Made by a program: the position numbers and the translations under genes. 64,000 bases of DNA from Xanthoparmelia taractica (taxonomy: Eukaryota; Ascomycota; Lecanoromycetes; Lecanorales; Parmeliaceae): the NCBI GenBank assembly GCA_033085395.1, contig JANQBS010000168.1, positions 26,147 through 90,146 of the forward strand, written 5' to 3'. How positions within the stretch are numbered: the stretch's first letter is position 1; each line of letters opens with the position of its first letter. Positions 1-11,499 of the stretch are shown here, in pieces. The notes under the pieces are model-generated. The model saw nothing but the letters and a program-made list of their open reading frames with translations, did no database searches and was not told the DNA's origin.

Positions 1-1093
1 AGCACACCTGGAGAGCCTATACTATGGCCCCTCCTCAGTTCGCGACAATCTAGTCTCCTGCCTACCCTCTTCTTCCTCCAAAGCGTTCATCATTACAGGC
101 TCCTCGCTTGCGTCCAAGACAACCCTTGTCCAGCAAGTTGAGGAGCTCCTGAGCTCGAAGCACCATGCGGGCACCTTTCCAAATATCAAGCAGCATGCTC
201 CGGTAGCACAGCTGGACGAGGCAACTAATGTGGTGCAGAAAGATTCATCGATCGATACCATCATTAGCATAGGAGGTGGCAGTCCTATTGACTCTGCCAA
301 AGCTATCTCCTACAGGACTCACCAGAAGGCAAATAAATACCTCTACCACATCGCCATACCTACAACGTTGAGTGCTGCCGAGTGTACGATTGGCGCAGGA
401 TATACAAGCGAGGATGGCAAAAAGACTGGCGTTGGAGCTCCAGAGCTGATCCCAAACATCATCATCTACGATTCCAAGTTCGCGCTGGAGACCCCGCAAA
501 GGCTGTGGCTATCGACAGGTATACGGTCGCTGGACCATGCGGTAGAAATGCTATATCACCCAAAAGCTGTGGAAGCCCCTGCGAAAGCGTTGGCTCTCAG
601 CGCAATTGATGGCCTTTTCACCTATCTACCCAAGTGCAAGGCGGAGCCAAAGAATGAAGATTACATTACAAGGCTACAACTAGCATCGTTCAGCTCCCTG
701 TTTCCCATAGGACTTGATATGGGAGGGGGTCTAGGCCTCAGTCATACGATAGGCTATGCTCTTGGATCGCCTTACAGCATACCCCACGGTATCACCTCTT
801 GCATATCATTGGCTGGCGTTGTACGGCTGAAGGCTCAGAACGCAGAAGATGCAGCGCAAATTGCGAGAGCATTGCCTTTTATTGGACAGAGCAAGAGCGG
901 AGATGATAAGAAGGATGCCCTTGAGGTGGCGGATGCCATCGAGAAGCTGGTTAAGGATTTGGGGCTGGAGAGTAGGCTCCGGGACTACAACGTGGGTAGT
1001 GATCAGGTATCTGTGGTGGCGAAGACAGCAACAAGGTCGGAGTCAGGGCCATTGTATGAGGGAGTGGCGAAGATCGTAGAGAGTAAGCTGTAG
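1..1093 (+). CDS. Iron-type alcohol dehydrogenase / maleylacetate reductase-like, 5' partial
   Basis: The reading frame is open from base 2 to the TAG ending at 1093, so the N terminus lies before the window. The family performs NAD(P)H-dependent oxidoreduction; maleylacetate reductases of this family reduce maleylacetate to 3-oxoadipate in aromatic-ring catabolism. Visible are the nucleotide-binding signature GGGSPIDSAK, the downstream IPTTLSAAE segment, and a late HTIGYALGSPYSIPHG stretch carrying the His residues usual for the metal-site region. The C terminus looks complete (VAKIVESKL). No intron is needed in the visible part. It lies 0.8 kb upstream of a co-directional Zn2Cys6 regulator, then a P450 and an alcohol oxidase, so a catabolic role is plausible. 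The family is clear; the maleylacetate reductase label is inference. Confidence 0.85.
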   Translation, partial: AHLESLYYGPSSVRDNLVSCLPSSSSKAFIITGSSLASKTTLVQQVEELLSSKHHAGTFPNIKQHAPVAQLDEATNVVQKDSSIDTIISIGGGSPIDSAKAISYRTHQKANKYLYHIAIPTTLSAAECTIGAGYTSEDGKKTGVGAPELIPNIIIYDSKFALETPQRLWLSTGIRSLDHAVEMLYHPKAVEAPAKALALSAIDGLFTYLPKCKAEPKNEDYITRLQLASFSSLFPIGLDMGGGLGLSHTIGYALGSPYSIPHGITSCISLAGVVRLKAQNAEDAAQIARALPFIGQSKSGDDKKDALEVADAIEKLVKDLGLESRLRDYNVGSDQVSVVAKTATRSESGPLYEGVAKIVESKL

Positions 1094-1901
1094 TCATAAG
1101 TTACCGCAAGACAACATGTAAATAGCTGGATTTTCATGGCGGCTTGCAGCTGACTATGCCACTCTCGTCTCCGACAATAATGTGTACCTTGGTCGGACAG
1201 GTTCTCAGTCGAGCACTGACGCAAAACCGCCAGTTGTTGGGGGGAACAACAATTGCCAACATTGCCAACATATATGCTCTCGCGGATTTGTAGTTTTAAT
1301 CTGGCAGTAATCCCAAACAGTGAAGGCGTTCAAGGCCGAGAAAGAGTGGACATAAATGGCCAGACACAATGTCGGAGGCGGTATCAAGTCTTTGTCTGAG
1401 AGTTGTCTTCACTTCCACGTAGCACCTATGGCATGAACCATCTGAAGCTGAAGCTGAAGCTGACAACCAATTCACAATGCTACGAGTCGACTCAGGCATG
1501 CTGGTCAAGGCGACGTCATGGATAGTCAGTGTCACCGTGTCCAATTGTCTGGGCATGTGGCACAGCTTCAGGCCCCCACCGATATCCTCCTCTTCCTGGA
1601 TCATGACACCTAGATACTTCTACTTCTACTCTGCTTGCCAACTCATCCATAATCTATACCTTATACGATATCTGAACTTCGCATTTGACCTTTGTTGGTA
1701 ATATCACCACTCAATCGGGGAGGTCTCGCCATTCGATATTTGATCAGTATAGAAGAAACGAAGCAAGGCGGACCGACCCTTAGGACACCATTTCCTTTAC
1801 GAGCCTACCCTAGAGTAAAGAGTTTCCAATTTCTCGCAAGGCTTTCTCAATATTGCCTACACTTCGCTTCGAGAGTGCGAGGTCAAGCGCGCCAATCCAA
1901 C
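1094..1901. other. Intergenic spacer
   Basis: This is the 3' flank of the Fe-ADH and the promoter or 5' UTR of the Zn2Cys6 gene. It contains a short direct repeat of GAAGCT at 1444-1461. No convincing coding exon or RNA gene was seen. Confidence 0.6.
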
Positions 1902-3684
1902 ATGGGTGGCATTCCCGGTACTTCCAAAGGTTGCACCACTTGCAAAAGGCGCAAAATTCGCGTAAGCAATCCAACCCCAACTTTCTTCACGTCCCCAAGA
2001 GTCACCCCGCTGAAAAGAGAGTGCCCTAGTGCGATCTCAAAACCCCCCACTGCGCCCGTTGTACCAAAACCGGAAGGAAGTGCGAGGGGTATGTCAAAGA
2101 CTGGCGACGAAGAACTACCGAGACGCTCGTCAAACAGACTGCCGATACACCTATTACCTTCCAGCCCAGTGCCGCTAGTGCCTTTGATAATCAGATCGTA
2201 TCCCTCTTCTGGGAGAGGTACATTCCCTCGACCAACGAGAGCACGTCTGATGGCTCACCCTGCGGCTGGCTTCAGCAAGTCATATACTCCGTCAGCTTGC
2301 CGGACACAGACGCCTTGCAGCTGTCGCTTAAGGCTTTGACCGCGACTAGGTTGGGTCGGATGAATAAGGATGATCGGCTAGCTCTGCAGGGGCAATCGTG
2401 CTATGTTCGTGCCCTGCAGCAGCTGCAAAAGGCTTTGAGGTCTGATCATGCTGTGGGACGAGATGAAACGTTCGCGGCGGGCTACGTCCTGGCGCTTCAT
2501 GAGGTAACTGAGAGCTGACCTGACTAGCTGTGACCAAGTGCTGACATGGCAAGCTTTTTGAATGCGAGTCACTTGTGACACCCATGGAAGCATGGAGAAA
2601 GCACGTCACCGGTCTAGAGGCACTTGTGTCGTTGCGCGGCCCTCAAAAGCATCGCTCTCCCTTGGGCCGAGCACTCCTGGAGGAGTTCCGTGCTTCATTA
2701 GCAAGTCCCCTCAAACGCCGAGTTTCAGGTTCGAAAGCTGACAGCCTCATTAGATGATAGAATGTTTACAAGATCGAAGAGCGTCTGTCCTAGCAACTGC
2801 GAAATGGCTAGCCCGAAAATGGGACGAAACATCGAATAGCTTCCACCCGTCGGTCTACGACAAGGGCCTCATCCTAGCCTCTCTTCTTGAGGAGATAGAC
2901 AACGCGGATCTCTCATCTGCTAGCGGCTCAACGCAGTTCTACTTCCTTCAACGTTGCCTCGGCTTGGACACCGATCTCGACATTTGGTACGAAGAGTTCA
3001 TCATTCGGACCCCATCATCATCGTACTGGCCGACACAAACGGAAACCTGTTCCGATACCCACAGCGCAACCCCGGGGCCAAAAGGACCATCTCGGCTCTC
3101 TTTCACCAATTTATCCATCGCCGGCACGACAGTCACTTTCTGGGCTCTCAAGATTTTCATCAGCAGCACGATAGAAATTGTGTGCTCCGCAATTCTCTCG
3201 TCTAACTCTCGTAGAGAAAATGTTGTATCCTTCAATACTGCCGGCGCCGAAGAGGTAATAGACAGCTCCGATCCGGCTTTGAGTCTCGAAGAACTTACCA
3301 CTAAGGCGCAACGACTATCGAATCAATATAATTTTGCTCAACGTAAAACTTTCGCGACCCTCATTGTGCGATCGATGCCCTATTGTTTGAGTTTCAGCAT
3401 GGGCTTGCTAGGGCCGCAGAGGATTTTCTTCGCGTTGCGCACAGCTCTGACTATGCTGAAAAATAACCCGAGCCCAGAGCAGGCATGGGTCAAGTCCAAT
3501 CATCAGAAGTTGGCTGCGAGGTACGTCGATCAATGCCGGACTATGGCAGTCTGAGGCTTTGCCTCCAGCGACATTTCCTCCACTATGTGTTACTTCTTGT
3601 CTAACCCTTCCCAGTATCACCAAAGCCACGAATTCCTTTTGGCAACCTTCGATGAGCTTTCGACCGGTAGGCCGTTATATATAG
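1902..3684 (+). CDS. Zn2Cys6 fungal transcription factor
   Basis: Five exons in phase: 1902-1961, 2030-2503, 2554-2700, 2754-3520 and 3615-3684, about 505 residues. The intron at 1962-2029 falls inside the zinc cluster. After splicing the cluster is complete: Cys at residues 11, 14, 21, 28, 31 and 38 with spacing C-x2-C-x6-C-x6-C-x2-C-x6-C. The body resembles the common fungal TF region of the DUF3468 type (LALHE, then LVSLRGPQ, then LLEEFRASL). The third intron (2701-2753) begins GC rather than GT. The last join (AG at 3520 to T at 3615) is the least certain; without it the protein stops at 3554. As a nuclear regulator placed beside the P450 it is a candidate local activator. The start is the ATG directly before the zinc cluster. 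Confidence 0.85.
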
Positions 3685-4334
3685 ATGGTCAACCCTCTCA
3701 GCCTGCGCTTCCGAACAGACGCGCCGCCGACGTTTATTTTTTACCGATCTACTGTGCCGAGCAGTATACTTAACATGCTTTCAGACCCTACAGAGCCTGT
3801 CTTGCACCAGCGTACCGAGCCATTGCGATCATTTTCGGACAAAAAAAAGGCGATACACCTGGCGAATATATGCTTGGATGGCTCTTTAGGGAAAATTGAT
3901 ACCCTAGGAGTTGAACTATACGTGTACATTATCATCGAATTTCACTCAAATATAGCTTCTACTTACAACCATATCATCCAAGCAGGGGGTGCGGCATGTG
4001 GGTCGGAGAGTATTAAAGCCCGCCAAGGTACTCACCTAATCGTGCCACGTACTTATCTTCGGTATAGCTACGTATTTGGTACAAAATCACAGGAACTCAT
4101 CAGATCTAAGCAACAGCTTATCTGATTAAGATTTATTTACCGTTTGCGGTATGTGCGATGTGAGATGTTGCTGACTGAGCGTCTGCTTTGCTGCACGACC
4201 TGCATCAGCAGGCTTAATTTAGACACTGCTCGGGATGATGTGAGACTATAAAGGTCGACGCTGTATAGCTTGTTTACGATTCTGAACCGTTTTTGATTTT
4301 TGATTTTTCTCCTTGCAAAAGAAGAAATGTTCAT
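3685..4334. other. Intergenic spacer and P450 promoter
   Basis: Open frames here are short and lack family features. The TATA-like element next to the P450 is listed separately. Nothing else is recognisable. Confidence 0.55.
4247..4252 (+). promoter_or_regulatory. TATA-like box of the P450 gene
   Basis: TATAAA lies 83 bp before the chosen ATG at 4335. A second, out-of-frame ATG at 4326 lies just before the start. Confidence 0.4.
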
Positions 4335-6237
4335 ATGGCCGCCACTTTGAATGTACCAGTGCTAGGCGAAACGAGTCTTTTCCAGCTCGTGTCCACTGCG
4401 CTGGCTCTACTGGTCTTGTCTGTCTTTATCCGACAATGCTATTTCTCGGTCATTAGCGATATACCCGGTCCTCTCCTAGGTACCTTTGGGACGTGTTTTC
4501 AGCTCTGGGAGATTTGTAGAGGCCGTATCAACGAAAGAATCGCACAGCTCCACCAAAAACATGGTACAAGTCCTTTCATCAAGTCCCTTCTCCCTGCTAA
4601 TGTCGTTAGGACCCTTTGTGCGGATCAGTTACAACGAAGTCAGCGTCAACCATCCGGAAGCTATACAGATCCTCGCGGCACCACTCTGGAAATCCGACTG
4701 GTACAAACTCTTCGCCGTACCCAACAGTAACTACAACAGCCTCATGTCGGAATGCGATCCGAAGAAACATGCAGCGATGCGCAGCAACCTCGCATCCGCC
4801 TATACGGGTTCAAGCGTGATAAAAAGCGAACCATTCATGGACAACACAATCCAGCTGCTGGAACAGCGTCTCGACGAGCTCAGCCAGCAGAAGGAACCAT
4901 TTGAGTTCGGTCTCTGGTTACACTTTCTCACATGGGATATCAACGGCGAGATGATGTTCTCCAAACGCTTCGGCTTCCTGGACCAAGGCAAGGACATTGG
5001 CAACTCCATCAGGAACAACTTCGGCTTAGCCCTCTACGTCACATTGACAGCGTACGCGCAGTGGCTCCATGCCATCTTCCTTGGCAATCCCATCCTCCGC
5101 TGGCTCGATTTCCACCCAAAAGAGCACACCTTCAACACCACCCTTAAAGCCGTAGCTGCGCGCAAGGAAAATACCGAAGCCAGAGTTGACATGATGGAAC
5201 AATGGATGGACCAGCAGGCGCGGCATCCGGATCGCATGACCGAGCATGGTGTGCTTTGCGCTGCCATCAGTAATCTAGGTGCTGGTGGCGAAACGGTGGG
5301 ATCGGTCCTACAGGCATTCTTCTACTTTTTGCTCAAAGGAGATCCCGTTCATCTGCACCAGCTGCGAGACGAAATCGATAATGCTGAGGCGGCAGGATTA
5401 TTGTCCTCGGTAGTCTCGAATGCCGAGGCGCTGAAGCTGCCCTACCTTCAAGCCTGCGTGAGCCCCTTCATTTACCCATCCGGAGACAGTGAATGGACAG
5501 CTAATACCTCCCAGATAAAAGAAACCCTCCGTCTCTACCCCGGCGTCCCCTGGAACCTACCCCGCGTAGTCCCAAAAGAAGGTCTCACAGTCGCCGGCCA
5601 TCATTTCGCCCACGGCGTAAGCCTCCCTTCCTCCCTCCCTACCTTCCTCCATCCCTCACGAAAGTCTCGCCACACCCTCCACTAACACACGCACAACAGA
5701 CAATCCTAAGCGTCAACCCCTGGCTAATCCACCGCAACGAGTCCTGTTTCGGCAAAGACGCCACCACCTACAACCCCTCGCGCTGGCTCGGCGACCCGGC
5801 AGCCGTGAAGCAAATGGAGAAATATTGGATCCCTGTATGCCTCTTACCCCCTTACTCTCTCTCCCCCTTCCCCCCCCCCTCTCATGTCCCGCTCAACCCC
5901 CCCTCTCTCTCCACTTACCTCCCAAACCTCATCAAACCCATGTGCCGCGGTCAACCCTCCCAACTAACAAACTAATTCACTAACCAAAAAAATAAATCTC
6001 CAGTTCGGACTCGGCTACAACGCCTGTCCCGGCCGCAACGCGGCGCTGATCGAACTGAATAAGGTTACAGCGACGCTTGTACGGGATTTCGAGCTCAGGC
6101 TTGCGGATCCGGGGGGTAAGGGGTGGCGGTATCATGAGTTGTTTGTGACGGCGCAGTGGGGGTGGGACGTTTTTGTTGGGAGGAGGAGGGGGAGGGGGAT
6201 TGGGGGGGGGAAGAGGGAAGGGTTAGGGTTAAGGTGA
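4335..6237 (+). CDS. Cytochrome P450 monooxygenase, pisatin-demethylase-like
   Basis: Five exons in phase: 4335-4563, 4610-5457, 5515-5616, 5700-5834 and 6004-6237, giving 515 residues, normal for a microsomal fungal P450. An N-terminal membrane helix (about residues 12-37) is followed by the proline hinge DIPGPLLGTF. The K-helix ExxR (KETLRLYPG), the PERF-like YNPSRWL and the haem loop FGLGYNACPGR with its Cys ligand are all present. Overall sequence resembles the pisatin demethylase-like group, whose founder O-demethylates a plant isoflavonoid; the substrate here is unknown. The last intron (169 bp) is long and C-rich. The C-terminal tail is Gly/Arg-rich because the frame runs into a G-rich tract. 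The gene converges on the alcohol oxidase and follows the Zn2Cys6 gene. Confidence 0.92.
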
Positions 6238-6740
6238 GGGAGTAAGGGGGGCGGGAGGGGAGGAAGGGAGGAAGGGAGGAAGGGAAGAAGGGAGGAAGAG
6301 GAGGGAGGATTAAACAGGTGGGATGTACATACCTCATAGATACTACTGACTGGCTACTGGCTGCTTTGGTACGTGGCTTATCCCTTCCATTCTCATCCTT
6401 ATACGTACATAGACCCTTCAAACCTTGTACTCTTCCGATCTCGCAGTTTGAGTGTCTCAAACTCCAAGTTCATTTCCTCTTCCACTTTATCACCTCACAT
6501 CCTGACCCGTTGAACTCTCCTTAACCACTTCCCTCACAACCCCTCACAACCCTTTCCCTTCCCCTTTCATTTCCTTGTTTATTATCAGCATTCCCGTTTC
6601 CTCTACTCTACCCTACCCTATTCTCCCTCTCATCCCACACTCCCTCCACCAACCACAGTCGCTCCACACACTCGCGCCACTGCACTTGTCCCACGGTGGT
6701 AGGAAGGGGAGGAAAGGAGAGGGGAGAAGAGAAGAAAGAA

Positions 6741-6812
6741 AAGGAAGAAGAAAAGGAAGAAGAAAAGGAAGAAGAAAAGGAAGAAGAAAAGGAAGAAGAA
6801 AAGGAAGAAGAA
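6741..6812. repeat. 12-bp purine tandem repeat
   Basis: The unit AAGGAAGAAGAA is repeated six times head to tail without change, then decays. The strand asymmetry (all purine) could favour triplex or slipped structures. Confidence 0.9.
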
Positions 6813-6982
6813 AAGGAGGGAAGAAAGAAAGGAATATAAATATCGATATAGATGTTTTGTTGAATAGATGGGTAGGTGGGTGGTTGAGCGAGATGGGGAG
6901 AGGGAGGGGAGACTGGGGGGGAAGAAGGGGGGCGGTTTCGATAATCATGTTATGATGATGATGACATACGAAGTAAGCGAAG

Positions 6983-7017
6983 TAGGGTAGGGTAGGGTAG
7001 GATAGGGCTATGACGAT

Positions 7018-7053
<36 letters not shown>
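6983..7053. repeat. GGGTA-type repeats followed by a (TC)n microsatellite
   Basis: About three AGGGT units near 6983-7000 precede a 33-bp uninterrupted TC run at 7021-7053. The GGGTA units are too few and too internal to suggest telomeric sequence. Confidence 0.8.
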
Positions 7054-7057
<4 letters not shown>

Positions 7058-7264
7058 CTGTGGCAATCTGCGTTTGTTTGACAATGGGTTGGTCAAGCGA
7101 GAGCGACGAGATGGAGCGCAGAGGCCTTTTTCGCCCTCTGTCGCCGGAGGAGTACATGGCAGATCGCACAGGGGCCCTCCCTACACAGCGATTTAAGAAG
7201 TCCCAAACATTGCTTCCTCGAACCCATGCCCTCGCATCGCCAAGCCGTCAACTTCCCAAAAAAT

Positions 7265-9663
7265 TCAAAGCCTCGCCCTCCCCGTAGTCTCATACGTCCC
7301 CTGATGCCACACCGGAACCTCCATCTTAAGCGCATCACCACTGTACCCCAGATCCTCCGCGATAAGCATAGCCGCCTTCTCGCCGATAAGCAGCGCCGTG
7401 CTATAAGTGTTGCAGCCAACGTTGTCGGGACAGATTGACAGATCGGCGCATTTGAGACCTTTGACGCCGTGGACGTTGAGGCGTTCGTCGAGGACGCCGT
7501 GTTGGACGATGGAGTTGCCTTGGCGGGGGGCCATGGAGCAGGTGCCGAGGCCTGGTGTACGGGTTGATTTAGCTTGTGGATATTGGATTTGGGAATGGGT
7601 GGATGGGTTGGGTAATGGGAAGAGATGGGGGGGCTTACTGTGCCAGGTAGTCTCCACGTGACGCTTAACCCATTCTTCGACAGCCGCAATATCCTCTTTT
7701 GAGTACTTGAGATCTTCTCTGATGTTGGCCGTCTGGCTGCTTGTGACGAAGCTGTCCTTGGGCGGTTTTCCGGGCTTGGTGTGGATGGACCAGCTACCGT
7801 GCTGGATGCCCGCTGACAGGTGGTTGGGCCCGCCGTAAGCCTTGGTGTCTTGGAGGTTCAAGTCTTCCGAGCGGGCGGGGGAGTCGTACGCAAAGAATCT
7901 ACGGTACGACTCAAATTTTAGCATCGGAAATGAGGAAAAGGAGAGTGGGTGAACGATGACTTACGGATGCTTATCAGTAACCTCTCCAGCATATGCGTCC
8001 ATACGACGAGCCGTCTCTCGAGATTTAATGTAACCCCAAACCATAGGTGCCATATCACGATCGTCGTTCATGAAGCCAGCATCGAAGTCTGGAGCTTCAT
8101 ATGGGTCAGGCGAGACGATGTGCGTGCTGCCGCGCGAGAAGGGATATTCCAAAAAGTGGAACATGGAGAAGAATTTGCCCTGCGGCATGAGCATGTGATC
8201 TCCGAAGAAGCTGCATCGCGTTAGCATGATTTTTGGATAGAGAATAAGATAGGCTGACCCAGAGATGACAGAGTAATGCATGACAGGCTTGTCGGGCTTC
8301 TTTTTAAAGTAGCTATCCCAACCGGAGCGGAATTCCTTCATGTAGTCCTGAGACAGCTCCTCGTCGGTAGGCCTGACCTTGACGCCGGCTTCGATGCCAT
8401 TGGTCGCAAGTGGACCCGTGCCATTGAGTTGCCACTGGTCGTAGACTCTCTTCTGAGTCTCGGGATCACCTCTGATAAAGTCGTCGAAGCTCTCAGTGTC
8501 AGGCTTGGCACGGTAGGCCGAGAAGGTAAGGTAGTGGTCTTGGAAGTTGAGACCAACGCCCGGCAAATCAACTTGGCATTTCACCCCGGCTTTTTGAAGT
8601 TTCTCGGGGTCTCCAATGCCAGATCGCTGTAGTACGAGCGGCGTGCTGAGAGTGCCGCATGAAATGACAATCTGCTTGCGGGCCTTGATGACTTTTTCCT
8701 GTAGCTGGTTTGGATCAAGCGGCTTCATGGGCACAGTGCGGATCGCTGTGGCACGGCCATTTTTGAGTATGACTCTGTCGACCTTGGTGTTGCACATGAG
8801 GTAGAGATTGTCATGGTTCCTATTATTCTCAGTCATCGGACTCATTGGCATGGAAAAGGCTGATCTCACCTCATATTCGAATGGATATATCCATGGGCTG
8901 AGTCCGAACGGCGGCCCGTGTCCCTGTTGATCCACTTGAGCCAATGTTCAGCACCGTGACCAGTCGTCAGATCCTCCAGATCGTCTGTGGTAGGAATGCC
9001 CTGAGATTCAGTGGCACGAAGAAAGTCCCACGCAATTGGGTACGTATAGTTGCCGAATGAAACCTTGATGGGACCTTCGAAACCATGTATGTCACGGTTG
9101 TTGCAGGCACGTTGGTACGTCTCATGCTTCTTCATCAGTGGGATGAGTTCCTTGGTTTTCCATCCCTCAGCCTGGAAATCATCATAGTCGGAGGCACTAG
9201 CTCGTGTGTACATCATCTATGCTCAATTTAGCACCAGCCACTCCACCAGTCTTTTTGGCAACCAACGAAGTTGATACTGGATCCGCCACCGAGGATGTTG
9301 GCACATGGCACGATAGCCTTACGTCCAGCTAACCATTTGGAAGGTCTCGAGTGGTAGAAGGAAGCTGTCTTAGAGTCGAGCTTCATGTTCTTGGGGTATA
9401 TGCCAGGCCTAGGTGGGTTGGTCACGTCTCGTATGCGAACGCTGCGGATAGGCTTACATCGGAACCCATGGATTGTTGAGGTTGTTCTCTCCTCCCTCAA
9501 TTAGCAAGACTTTTAGGTTCCTGTCCAAGGCCGCCAGTCGACCAGCGACGACGCACCCAGCAGAGCCTCCTGTAGCGTCGTTAGCCCCTGTTCATGTCCT
9601 GCCCTTGACTTCGCCAATCTTACCTCCAGCCACGATAATGTCAACCTCATCTGGACTCGTCAT
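7265..9663 (-). CDS. AOX1: Peroxisomal alcohol (methanol) oxidase, GMC family
   Basis: Eight exons on the minus strand: 9663-9624, 9569-9458, 9408-9267, 9216-8870, 8819-8259, 8210-7965, 7898-7639 and 7551-7265. They give 664 residues, the usual length of yeast AOX. The FAD-binding GGGSAGC is at residues 14-20, and GGGSSINFMMYTRASASDYD is the GMC signature near residue 100. The catalytic pair is present: the His in TWHSLGTC and the Asn in NVGCN. The protein ends in ARL, a PTS1-type peroxisomal signal (methylotrophic yeast AOX1 ends ARF). The enzyme oxidises short primary alcohols with O2, giving aldehyde and H2O2. In filamentous fungi its role is often linked to methanol from pectin or lignin demethylation. 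The residue after the catalytic His is Ser where yeast AOX has Cys. The first intron lies inside the FAD motif. Confidence 0.95.
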
Positions 9664-11000
9664 GATGGGCGGTGGTACTCAACGATGCGTTTGGAAGAGC
9701 TGATTTGACTTCTCCTCGATGTTTCCAAGGAAGAGCAGCAAGTCTCGAGGATAGTATAAGATATAGATATCTTGAGCATGGAGAAGCCCCACCTTCGGCC
9801 ACACGGCATTGCAGAGGGATGAGCATCTTGCATGAGCTCTGAGCAACCCCGCGAAGCCTCGCCCGCATCAATTGGCCTATTACGACCAAGAACAGGATAA
9901 CCAGGATGGCTGGATCTCGATCTGGCAGGGTTTTCTGCGATGAGCGACCCTCAATGTCCGAAAGGAGTAAACTAGCATGCATATCCTGTAACAGCTAGAA
10001 AGGACTTGAGTATGGCGACTGAGGTCTAGGATTTGCTAGAAGACCTGGAGAAAGCTGGGACGGAAGTTCTGCAGCATTATCATCCATTGGCCAGTAGGAA
10101 GCCGTTTGGAAGTGTCGAGAAGACACTAATGCTTGAGCTGATCATTGATGGTACTGGAGGGTTCGCAAACAGACCCCTTAATGGAAACAGCAGATGCATG
10201 GCATTGCATGGCATGGCATACTGCGCATGATAACCCCCGCACAAGAGATGTTGTTGGAAATCTCTACCCCGCATTAAGACCAACATGTCGAATTATAGGG
10301 CTAGAACCTGGCGAGGGTCTTCGTCTTGCATGGCAAAGCATGAAAGTAAGAGAGCATTGACATGCAGGGCAACTTGAACCTGCCTTCACGGGACAATCGG
10401 TCCTTTCTCGAGATCGGCTGTTCGTAGCAGTCGTCTCATACCATTGGCCAAGGCCCAGGACCACCGACGGTACCACTAGCCGGGACAAGTGTTCTTACTG
10501 AGGGAAATCGAATCCTTTCAAGTTCTTGCAATGTAAAAGGTCATATCTTTTCCGAGCTCATGCATGTGAAGACAGAAGCCAAGGCGTTCGTTTGCTCTCC
10601 AAAAGGTGAAATATAAAGTATCAAGTATCAGGAAGCGGGGCAAAGGGAAGAACGGTAACGGAAGCTAGCTAAGCGGTTTGCGGGGGAATGATCTGCAACA
10701 TGCCAACTTGCCTGGGTATGTTATACCCAAGGTTACCTTGGAGTAAACCCTTGTGATTCGGGGCACACCTCGAAATCACAGAATGGCTTCTGTGAGAGCG
10801 TTGACTGCATAGAGTAGAGTATCATAGTGAAAAGCGCGTTCTGAGAGTGCTATCCAATAGTATCCCATGAGATTGACGCGGATGGCCCGCTTATATCCCC
10901 AGCAGTCGAAGCAGCTACCACTTTTCCACCACTGGCCCAGGGAGTCTCAGTCTTGGAGCGTCCCTGCCGGACACCATGGCCATCGGCCAATCCGCTCAAA

Positions 11001-11077
11001 ATGTTCCGCCTCGCCACCCTCGTCACCTTCGTCGCCTCCCTTACCCTATTCACGACCAGCTCCTATTCTTCCTCCCC
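11001..11077 (+). other. Possible signal-peptide-coding exon
   Basis: An ATG opens 25 codons reading as a short hydrophobic leader (MFRLATLVTFVASLTLFTTS) that runs into a GT splice-like site. Downstream frames include a Cys-containing segment near 11149-11224, but no acceptor joins them in a frame I trust. It could be a small secreted protein, a decayed one, or chance. Confidence 0.2.
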
Positions 11078-11499
11078 GTGACGGCACCTCCCCCACCGCA
11101 CCGAAGCCAATGCTTTTCACCCGCGCAGGTCCCACATCTGCCTCAAACGTGTCCGCTAGGTCATCATTACCCTTTCAACCCCGAGTGCGCTTTTCGCGAC
11201 GGCGACTCTCCATACGTGCAGTAAGAAGAGGGATAGAGTGTAAGTATTACAGCGGGCTGGCGTTTACCCGGAGTGGGGGAAATCTTGTTGGTTGGGAGGA
11301 GTGCGTTGGGTTTGCTGGATAGGGTGCAGTATGGGTGGCGGAAGGGGCAGTTGCGACGGACCTGACTGAGTGATTGGATGTGAACTCATGGAGGTAGTTG
11401 GGGGTAATGTTTGTTGGGCCGGGGGTGCCTTGTAGTGGCGGCAGTAGAGGTTCTATGTCCTGTATGAGATTTCGTAGCAAGTATGTATATAAGTGGATG

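Larger units (their letters stand above)
6238..7264. other. Low-complexity spacer between convergent genes
   Basis: Purine-rich and pyrimidine-rich tracts fill the spacer between the 3' ends of the P450 and the alcohol oxidase. Open frames here only translate simple repeats (for example Arg/Lys/Gly runs) and are not credible genes. Confidence 0.7.

Noticed and set aside
6214..6237. TTAGGG-like words at the P450 stop and AGGGT units near 6990
   Set aside because: Only two or three units in a G-rich stretch inside or between genes; not a telomere.
6575..6955. 126-codon frame rich in Arg/Lys/Gly and its minus-strand mirror rich in Leu/Pro/Phe
   Set aside because: Both are translations of the 12-bp purine repeat; no start context or motif.
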